Under the pieces are notes generated by a model. That model ran no database searches. It saw nothing but the letters and a program-made list of their open reading frames with translations, and had not been told where the DNA came from. A stretch of 64,000 nucleotides of DNA from Sipunculus nudus. Its lineage: Eukaryota > Annelida > Sipuncula > Golfingiida > Sipunculidae. Location of the stretch: the NCBI GenBank assembly GCA_026874595.1, contig CM049322.1, positions 51,294,386-51,358,385 of the forward strand, read 5' to 3'. Below, one piece after another: positions 49,501 to 61,073 of the stretch. The stretch's first letter is position 1. The number at the start of each line of letters is the position of its first letter. The position numbers were made by a program, and so were the translations under genes.

Positions 49501-52500
49501 TGTATAACGTTATCGAGGTAGGGACAAAAAAAGTGACAGAGTACTGTATAACGTTCACGAGGTAAGGACACAAAACGTGACCGAGTACTGTAAAACGTTC
49601 AAGAGGTATGGACACAAAACGTGACCGAGTACTGTATAACGTTCACGTGACCGAGTACTGTATAACGTTCACGAGGTAAGGACATAAAAAACGTGACCAA
49701 GAACTGTATAACGTTCACGAGGTAAGGACACAAAACGTGACCGAGTACTGTATAACCTTCACGAGGCATGGACACAGAACGTGACCGAGTACTGTATAAC
49801 GTTCACGAGGTATGGACACAAAACGTGACCGAATATTGTATAACGTTCACGAGTTAAGGACAAAAAAACGTGACCGAGTACTGTATAACGTTCACGAGGT
49901 AAGGACAAAAAAACGTGACCGAGTACTGTATAACGTTCACGAGGTAAGGACACAAAATGTGACCGAGAACTGTATAACGTTCACGAGGTAAGGACACAAA
50001 ACGTGACCGAGTACTGTTTAACGTTCACGAGGTATGGACACAAAACGAGACCGAATACTGTATAACGTTCACGAGGTAAGGACACAAAATGTGACCGAGT
50101 ACTGTATAACGTTCACGTCGTTTTGACACAAAAACGTGACCGAGTACTGTATAACGTTCACGAGGTATGGACACAAAACGTGACCGAGTACTGTATAACG
50201 TTCACGTCGTTTTGACACAAAACGTGACCGAGTACTGTATAACGTTCACGAGGTAAGGACAAAAAACATGACCGAGTACTGTATAACGTTCACGAGGTAA
50301 AGACACAAAACGTGACTGAATATTGTATAACGTTCACGAGGTAAGGACACAAAACGTGACCGAGTACTGTATAACGTTCACGTCGTTTTAACACAAAACG
50401 TGACCGAGTACTGTATAACGTTCACGAGGTATGGACACAAAACGTGACCGAGTATTGTATAACGTTCACGTCGTTTTGACACAAAACGTGACCGAGTACT
50501 GTATAACGTTCACGAGGTAAGGACACAAAACATGACAGAGTACTGTATAACGTTCATGAGGAAAGGACACAAAACGAGACCGAGTATTGTATAACGTTCA
50601 CGAGGTAAGAACACAAAACGTGACCGAGTATTGTATAACGTTCAAGAGGTATGGACACAAAACGTGACCGAGTATTGTATAACGTTCACGTGGTTTTGAC
50701 ACAAAATGTGACCGAGTACTGTATAACGTTCACGAGGTAAAGACACAAAACGTGACCGAGTATTGTATAACGTTCACGAGGTAAAGACACAAAACGTGAC
50801 CGAGTACTGTAAAACGTTCACGAGGTATGGACACAAAACATGACCGAGTATTGTATAACGTTCACGAGGTATGGACACAAAACATGACCGAGTACTGACC
50901 AGGACGGAGCTGACGAGCGTGCTGATCGTGACCACCGTGTTCTCGTCCTGACGAGTCGTGCTTTTGTCTAGCCGTCCCTGAGTGTCCATCACTAAGACAG
51001 CAATCTGTAGAAAAATATTGCAAATTAGGTTAGGTAACCATGACAACGCTAAAAATGGCCCAACCCCATGGTTATTGCTAGCTAGGTTCGGAAACCTGAT
51101 GTTAAAATGTTGCCTAGATTCTGCATCAGATACACCTGCATACTGCAAAAGTTGTCAACAATCCAAAGATTTGCCTTCTGTTGCTATGACATTTTGTGTG
51201 ATATACGGATTTTCAATTGTTTGATGTATGTATATGCTGCCCCATATGGACCTCCCTGAAAGTCATGTATAAGGATTGTAGGCCAAATGGATACAATTTG
51301 TGCCTATCTGACTCACTTGGTGCTTGAAATTATGTTTTCTCCTCTAATTTGCAAAATATAGGTACCCATGACCTAAATTCAAGTTTCCAAGGATAATTTT
51401 TCATGGAACTTTAAGGATGTCCCGTTAAAAGATTCTAGGTCAAACACTCATGATTTCTGTCTGTTAATGGACAACCGCTTCATTTGAAGTTCTTAAAATA
51501 GACATTAAAATGTTTAAAAACTTATAAAATAGAATGGCTTTGTTTTTGTAGTACAAAGACAGATATATGTCTCCCCCCCCCATGGGCCATCCCAAAAAAT
51601 ATGCAATCTTTAAAAAAAAAAAGAATCTAGATTTCAGCAGCTTGGACTTTGAAGGTCAAGGTCAAGGTCAGAAAGAACTGGTGTGTCATATTTGAACAAA
51701 AAAATCTTCAGTACTTCTTATGTTATGGGGTCACAATAATCCTAGAATTGCATAGATTGAAGATCAAGGTCAAGGTCACAGGACTTTGAACACGTTCAAA
51801 GTTTTGGTAGGAACAATAAGTGTTTCAAATCTTTGAGGAAATTATGCAGCCCTTCAAAAGTTATTGCGTTCACGAGACAATAACTATAATTTGGCTGATT
51901 TGACCTTGAAGATCCTTTTCAAAGTCACCGGGTTTCAAACTCGTCTGAGAACTTGGTAGGAATAATTGGTGTACCAAATTTGAGGATAAATTTTGAAATA
52001 CTACAAAAGGTAGGGGGTTCACAAAAATTTTACATTTTGGCAGATTTGACCTTGAAGATAAAGGTCAAGGTCACCAGGTATCTTACTCCTCCGAGATTTA
52101 GGTATGAAAAATTGATTGTTTCAAATTTTGGAGGAAAATATGCAGCCCTTCAAAATTTATCTCGTCCACAAGACAATAACTATAATTCGGCTGATTTGAC
52201 CATGAACATTCTGGTATGAACAATTGAGTGTTTCAAATTTTGGCGAAAAAAATATTCAGCCCTTCAAAAGTTATATTAAAATACAAGTGGCATCACATGT
52301 CTGTAGGAATTAATGAAAGCACCCATGATTAATATGCATGCAAGAGGTATTCAGATACTGGAGCTTTTGTATCAAACCATCAGTCTACAGGAACTAATAA
52401 AACGGTCCATGATCAATATGCATGCAAAAAATCATGGCCATCAGTGCATTAGTTCTTCAGATACTGAAGTTTTTGTATCATATTTTAATTATTCTGGGGG

Positions 52501-55500
52501 TACTTACGAGCCCCATAGCTCAAAAGATTTGGGGAATAGAGACATAATTTTAGGTATCCATGAAGACTCTTCATGGACCTCTTTGGATGATAAGTGAGAA
52601 GATTCTACATCAAACAGTGATGATTCGTGCCCTGTTAACGGACGACCGGACGGACGACTAACAAAGAGTGATCGCTATAGCTCTGATGACTTTCAGTCAG
52701 CTTAGCTAAAACAAGTGACCCATGGGTCATGACGCTCAGCTGGCAAGCATGACCTGCGACATCATGGGCTGCGATTCACAACTTCCAGTAAAATTGTTGA
52801 ATAACCTATATGCCAATTTTGTTGAATCTTTCTACGCTGACATAAATTTATATCTCATATGGCTGGTTAAAACACAGTGAATTGATGGTGTGAGGCAAAA
52901 TCTATATTTGTTGAGCTATCAGGAACCAATCCCGCAGCATGCTTGATATCTGTCAGCCTCAAAAGAAATACCACACAAGCCACATATAAGATCGAAATTA
53001 TAATGCAAAAAATCATGGAAATCCATGCAAGAATTATTGTGAAAGGGGTGCTTTCGTATTAATTTTTATTCAATACAAGCCAACTGTACTGAGCTTTCAT
53101 AAATAGCTCGATTATACGATTTTTAGATCAGACAGGAATCGGCATGGCGGAGGAGTTGTCACGTATGTGTTATCGTCGTTAAAACCGGAGTTGGTCACTT
53201 TAAACTCAAATGTCGTTGAATGTGTATGGGTTAAAATAATTTTGGGGGGAAAACCGGTCTTAATCGGTTCTATATATAGACCGCCTAATTCCAGTTCCAG
53301 TTACATTGATGAATTACTCGATTTACTTGCTTCTGCCCTTAACTCATTCAAACATGTTGTATTACTTGGCGATTTCAATGTAGACTGCTTACGCTCTGAA
53401 ACTTATATTGCTAGTAAACTGGACTTGCTCGAAAAAATCTTAGGTCTTAAACAACTTGTAACAGAGCCTACTCGTATTACTCAGCTCACCTCTACAATGA
53501 TCGACTTGATATTTTCTTCACATCCTAGCATGCATTCAAATGTGAAAGTTCATCCTTTATGTATAAGTGATCATTTTCTTGTGACTACCGTTTTGAATAG
53601 ACCACCTAGGGTCACAGTTACAAAATCCGGATATTACCGTACCCTTCGTAAATTCAATGAATACAAATTTATCGATGAATTATCGAAATCCAATTTTTTT
53701 TCAAGAATTATGCAACTTTCTGATGTAAACTTAGCCTGGGAAATGTGGCGCTATGAATTTCTGAGAATTTCTAATAACAACGCGCCTTTTATTCGACGTC
53801 GCACCAAAGCTCGCGAAAATAAATGGTTCAATAATGATTTACTTAATGAGATTCACTTGCGTGATTATGCACATCGGAACGCATTAAGAACAAATCACAG
53901 TAATGACTGGTCTGCGTACCGACATCAGCGAAATTATGTTACAAATCTTATCAGATCCACTCGTAGCCAGTATTATGCCACGCTGATACAAAAAAATGGC
54001 TCCAACCCTGGTTGTGTGTGGAAAGGTTTAAAACACATACTGCCTTCGAAAACCTCCTCGAATAAAGAAAGCGGAAAGATTGACCCTGATAAATTTAACC
54101 ATTACTTTACTTCTGTTGGAACAATATTTACCTGCGATCATATTGGTAACCCGAATTTGGAATATTTTGATTTTAATTCAGTTTCGAGTCAATTTGTTTT
54201 ATCACAGTTGTTGAAAGTAAACTCCAGTATGAAAGAAGATATACTGGGAATGTCAGGATTTTTCCTTAAGATAGCCGCACCTTATATTTCAGCTCCATTA
54301 GCCCACATATTTAACATCTCACTTCAAACCGGCGAGTTTCCAGCAGATTGGAAGACCGCTAGGATCACTCCTATATACAAAGGATCTGGATGTAAGGATG
54401 GTCCAAATAACTACCGACCGATCTCAGTTACAGGCCATGTGCCAAAAATAATAGAACAATTCGTTAAATCGCGCGTCATTACGTTTTTTGAAAGTAATAA
54501 TCTGTTTTCGGATAAACAATTCGCTTATCTTCCTAATCGTTCAACTTCATTTGCCTTGCACAGCATAATTGACGAATGCTTAATCAGTCTTAATAAAAAT
54601 AATGTTACCGCCGCATGTTTCCTCGATGTAAAAAAAGGTTTTGGTAGCCTTGATCATACTGTCTTACTTACAAAAATGAGCGACTATGGCATAAAAGGTA
54701 TACCGCTTATGTGGTTCGAAAACTACCTGTCTAATCGTAAGCAAGTGGTTTATTCTAATGGATTGCTTTCAGAACCAAGCACCTTGGACATAGGTACCCC
54801 ACAGGGCACTGTCCTTGGACCTATATTTTTCCTTTTTTATCTAAATAATCTTCCAATGTTCCTCAGTGAGAAATGCGTCATTTATGCTGATGATATTTCA
54901 ATTTATTCTTTAGCGAATTCAGCCGCTAAAGCTATAGAGTCATTACAAGTAAATCTCGAAATTGCACTTAAATGGTTTAGAGAGAATCGACTGAGTATAA
55001 ATCCCCAAAAATCATCATTCATATTATTTGGCCCCAAGTCAAAAACCAATGGAAATCAACTGAACATTTCCATGGATAACATTACAGTGATGCCGGTTGA
55101 ACACACAAAGCTTTTAGGTGTTATCATCGACGCTGGTCTTACATGGAAAAAACATATTCAACTGGTGTGCGACAAAATAGTATCAAAACTAGGTCTCCTT
55201 TTCAGATTAAGTAAAACCTTAGATGTCTTTAGCTTAAACACACTTTACAATGCCTTAATTCAGAGTCACATTGATTATTGTATATCTGTCTGGGGTAATT
55301 CCTCCAAAACGTATTTATTACAACTCCAAAAACTTCAAAATAGAGCTGCTAGAATCGTTACTAAAACTTATGATACCAATATATCCTCTACATCATTGAT
55401 TGCAACATTGGGTTGGATGAATGTTAAACAGAGATACCAATATTTTGTTTCTTTAATGGTCTTTAAATGTTTGTCTGGTAATGTCCCTCCCTCTCTTACG

Positions 55501-58500
55501 CATACGTTCAATCGTGTTAATAGTGCATATAATACTCGTTTTTCTCAGGGCTTCAATTTATCATTACCTAAACCAAACAGAGAATCCTTCAAAGCAAGTC
55601 TTGCATATGCTGGTCCCATCCACTGGAATTCTTTACCTGTAAGTGTCAAATCTGCAACCAGTCTCTGCCAGTTTAAATCATTGTACAAGCAATTTATGCC
55701 ATATAATTTTTTATAGCTTGTTCACAGGTGCCTTTTCGTCTTTGTATTCATTACCTATATTACTGTGTCATTATGTAATATATTTATTGTGAAATCACGA
55801 TCTTACATGTTTTAATTTTTAGTCAGGCCTCTTATTTAAATTTATTTACTCAATATTCGTGTATATCATTTAAGAATTTTTTTTCTATGATCATTTTAAA
55901 CCATGTATGTATAACTGTTTTTTATGAATGCATGTATTTTAGTTTCAGTTCTTTCATATTTGCTTTTTTATCTGTATACTTATCTATATCATCTAGACCA
56001 GGACCCTATTGAAAAACAGCTTTTGCTGAATAGGCTATCCTGGTTAAATATGTATTATAAATAAATAAATGAATAAATAAATAAATAAATAAATGATGGT
56101 CATATTTATTACGAAATCTTTGACCAAATGCAAGATTACATTAATATACACCCAACTGCATTCACTTTAATAGTTCTTGAGATAATATGTTCTTAAGGAA
56201 TTTAAAGATGGCTTCCTGGTGGCCATATTGGATTTATGACAGGACGGATATTGAACACAGACATCCTCTAAAAGGGACCAAACATCACAAAAGAATCACA
56301 GAAAATGCACTGGCTAAAGGATTTCTAAGCTGGCTACCTGGCAGACATAATGGTTTTCTGACAAATCGGACATTTGATATCACACATTCTCCAATAAAAG
56401 ACCAAACTTGTTGCAATTGCTCCAAAGAATGTTACAGTTATGAATGTCAAAAACAATTCAAAAGGCATGATCAGGTTGGAGAGCTCTAATATCAGATTTA
56501 TGGACAAGCAAATGTAAAAAGTGTAAGTCCAATATTTTATAATTATCACCTTGCTTTTCAAAGGGGTCAGCAGGGTAGGTAAACCGCAAAACCTGAAAAA
56601 AAAAGAAATGCAGAAAGCATCACTAAGAGTATTGTGATCAAATAAAGCCATCCTAAATCCAGGTACAGACCCACATATTATCAGACGAACACTTGCTGGT
56701 ATATCTGATGATTTGTATAATAATATTCAGATATCTAGAAAACTAAGTTTATTGCTATGATTCCATGATATAAACTGCAAAATGTTCCCATCATCTTATA
56801 AATCAGAAGCTAAACCTTAACACTTTACTCTCGTAGTCTTAATGCCTGGCCAAAGCATTCCGGGAACAGTGTTTTTGTTTTGCACTAATGATATGTCCTT
56901 ATCACTCCATGAAAGGGAGTCATATATCACAAGTGTCACTGACAATTATGGGCACAAAATGAGATGTAAGAGTTGGAAGTGCAATGGTTATATATACAAA
57001 AGATGGTACACAAAGTAAGTTTGGCTTAAAATACATCCACATGCTTTTCAAAGAAGTGGGTCATGTGACCTTGACCCTTGACCGTGTGATCTCAAAATAA
57101 TTACGGTTCTTCCCCTGTTAGTAGGCGAGCTGTACGGGAAAGATGGAAGGTTTGGGATGAACATTTTGGCCATAGGAATTAATTATGGGAGATGCAAACA
57201 CACCCCGTATCTCAGAGAATATAGGTCGCAGTGACCTTATTTCAGGTTTGCAAGGAGATCTTTTTAGTACCTCTAAGACTATATAGGGTTAATGATACTA
57301 GCCCTTAAGGTTAAGATTTGTGCCCTGCTAACGGACGGACAGACGGAAGAACGAAGGACAAAGAACCATCGCATGACTAAAGTCAACTGAGCTAAAAACA
57401 TAATATTGGCCCAAGACAGCATTTTTAACTTGAAGGACAGGTTTGAAACGAGCACCACTTCTGTATCTATTTGTCATATAAACATGATTTATTGTTATAC
57501 CTTCTCCCCTTCGGCGTTGGGAATCACGAAGGGCCTGTCCCACAGAAGAATTCCCTCGGTTCCTTTTCCAGTCCCCTCGGTCCAGGGGAAGCCAACTAGG
57601 GGGCGCTCTGTGTCATCCAGCCACTCAAATTCGCTACCATCTTCCTGTATAATGAGAAACCGTCACGTGACCACTTTATTAAATAACCTGCAATAAACAC
57701 ATTTATGATGGCCAATACTCGCGGCCGGGTTAGTTGGAAAAAAGATATGCTGTTGTTACTTGAAGTAAAGAAATGCTGAGTCATTTTAAGATTATATGGT
57801 GCCAATATGGAGCAGAATTACGGGGAAATGATAATTATACAGTGCTATACATCGCATTCTAAAAATGTTTCTAGTATAGTTTTGTGGTTTAATGATATCT
57901 TTGTAATAACATCTTTTGTAACATGATAGTCGATTCGGCAAGTAAACATTTATGCTTACAACCCTGATCTGATTTGTTAGCCGAATGAAGGGACCGTAAT
58001 AATGACCGTAATCATGAATAAGGTACGGTACAAGAGAAATATAACTTATTACAAGAATCAGCTATCATAATACATGAAGTAAAGTTCGCGCAATTTGCGC
58101 AACCTTCATACATATTTCAGCCTGTTTATTATAAATGCATCTTAACATGTTTAAGGTATACTTAGGTTGTGTGTTAATTATACCAGTCAGTATTCAATAT
58201 TTAAATCTGCAATAATTTCGATCAACTTCTATACAGTATATCAATGTACTGAATAACAAATTTAAAGCAACTGGACTTATTCAACGTAGAAACACCCGAT
58301 AGGTGGCGCTAGATACATATCAGCTGGGTGCCTTACCAAGGCGGCCAGGTACCGGAGCAAGAAGTTGAACAGAAAGGACTTTCCGGTGCGACCATTTCCG
58401 GCTATCGCCAACAGCGCCACCTGGGTGTCCTTGACATCATCGCGCAGGAGAACCTTCTGCAAGTTTTCTCGAAAAAGATTCAGTCGTCCTCCTGACCTCG

Positions 58501-61038
58501 AGTTTGTGACCTCTATAATCTTGACATATGCCCCTTTTAGCTCTGAAATGTATGCAAATTTATGAAAATGAGAATCAACTATGACTGCGCGATTATTAAC
58601 CGATGACCCATATTTCTTTTTTTCCACACTGTTAGAGTGACTAGGGACAATAAGTAACAAGAAAAGTCATATATAATATCAGTGACAGATTATAATGCAT
58701 AAATACGGTGACTCATCAAGCAAATAATGTGAAAAATGGCTAATCCTTGGTTTTTGGTTGAATATCTGTAATTTCATCTTGTTATAATTATGGACTATTT
58801 GCATTTTCTTGTATTTGATTATGTAATATGATATGATTTATGAATGTCCTCACTTTATCGAGGAAATAAAGACCATCATCATCATCATCACCACCATCTT
58901 GAGTGCACATGCGCGAGGATCTGCAAAACCCTGAGGATTTATTGATTGATGTAATCAAAAGAGTGCAATAATTAGTGACCTCATGGACCACATCTTCATG
59001 AAATTTATACTCAGATCATTTTTTAACCCCGGTTTAGATATTAAAGTTCCTGGCAAGACGTAATTTCTGAGTTCCTCCGGCACCATTACCAGAACGCCTC
59101 TTTTAATATGTTTCATGGTAATCTTCAGAAGGGACCAAAGTCTCATTTCCAATATATATATATATATATATATAGTATTCTCAGAAATGCAGCTGGATGA
59201 TTACATTGACCATCCCTCCTTGCTGAAAAGTGGGGGGGGGGGGGGGGGGAGGGGGAGATACACTAGTATTTGTCTATCGATAACCTTTTTGTTTACATGT
59301 CTAAATTATGTTAATTTCTTTGTTGACTTGCAACGACCATGGAATTTTCTGACACTACTCAAGTCCTCGCTGTATAGATATCATGATTAAGGACATGGAA
59401 CATGAGGTATTAGAACTGACTGTAAATAAATGAAATGAGACAAAATAGTTGATCAAATGCATAAAAAAATACTTATATATAGTTTCATATCTGACAAACA
59501 GCTTAATTATTTTACACGAAATCTTTAAAGAATGAATGTTTCTTTTGTAATTGAAACTTACCGCCTCTGCCCAATAGGGATTCTGGTGGGGCACTGGGCG
59601 ATAATGGGCATGCTATGTTGGCAACTGAAAAACACAACAGAAAATGCACGATAAAACAGATCACAAATATATAAATATATTTACTTTTGTTTTGACAAGA
59701 TACATTATAATATTTTTTACCTTAATTCTTACATGTACATTTGGAATCCTGAATTGTAACAATAGGCTTTTATTGGTAAATGGAGGATTTCTCTTCATTT
59801 TTATATGAAACGAAGTCGCAGTTTCGGCTTTGGTAGGAGAACTAAGGGACATCTAACTGTATGTCGGGACTACCCGACGGACGGACTGACCGACAGCCGG
59901 ACACCAGGGGACGATTAAAGGGGTTGGGGGCTGACCGGGCTGCAACCAGGGGTCCCTGGTAATTTTGGTGGCCAAAAAAATAAATTTATGATACGTTTTA
60001 ATAATAAAAATTAAACGTTTTTGCACAAAATAAATTCCATGCAGTACTTAACGGGACAAAATGAACATAATTGGTCTGCAAGACACATTGTTACAAAACA
60101 GACACACTTTGTACTTATTCGATTTGATTTTTTCAAAAGTCACCAGGATATAAGCATCTGAATGTTAATGCAATGTCCTCTCAATGCTGACCAAAGTTAT
60201 AACGTCTACATAGATTTTGAAATGTTTTTTAAATATGTTGCGTACTGCTGTTTCATCTGCATAAATATCCCCAAATGTATTGTCACTCATACATGAATGA
60301 TACTTGGAATATGGGCCGAATAAGTGATGCAAACATATGGTGGAGGTTTGCATTCCTAAGAATGCAGATTTCTATTTAGAATTATTAATTCAAGTGAGTT
60401 TTATTATTATTATAAATTCAAGTTCTTCATCAGGTCATACTGATCTAAAACTGAGTGGGCTGTAAAGACCTCTTTTCCTGTGTATGTTATCTAGTGTTCA
60501 TTCAGGGCAACTGAGCGAGTATATGTGGAGATTGTGATATAACCTGACTTCTGACACTTCCTGCACATCAACGCTGTTTTTTTAGATTTACTTGGAAAGG
60601 AAATAGAATACATGGCTTGATAAAGAGCCTACGTTACCCACTCTGGTTTGTCTCCACCATATTCGTGGAATTGTATCAGCCAAACAATGGCTTCACTATG
60701 TACAGTACAGACAAGGACACGCATGTCACAAAGCAGCCCAAGGATCTGTTTTTTTTATATGTGCTTTATATACAATGTCAAATTGTCTAACAGGGACTCC
60801 ACTCTGCGCGTACACTAATTTGACAAACGTTTGTATGCTTTATTCATGACTTTAAATTACTCAGAAACATGCTTTTCCGGGTGGGGACTAGTTTTGACTG
60901 GTGGATTAGTTCGTCGCTTTGTACTTTATTAAATTAATCTAATGATTAAAATTGCTCTTGTGCGAGTTAATATTCGCAACTGTGCTTTCTGAGCAAAGAA
61001 TAAATTAAAATAATTGGTTCTTTTTCTCAGCGAAAAAC

Positions 61039-61073
<35 letters not shown>

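Noticed and set aside
49495-50898. CRISPR array
   Set aside because: Tandem units have no unique spacers, and the surroundings are a eukaryotic intron.
58543-58660. Coding extension upstream of GTPase exon 4
   Set aside because: A good acceptor at 58543-58544 fits the phase of exon 3. The open frame beyond it is intron.
59355-59594. Minus-strand frame of 79 codons overlapping exon 3
   Set aside because: It uses a different frame from the one fixed by the phases of exons 2 and 4, and runs through the donor into intron.
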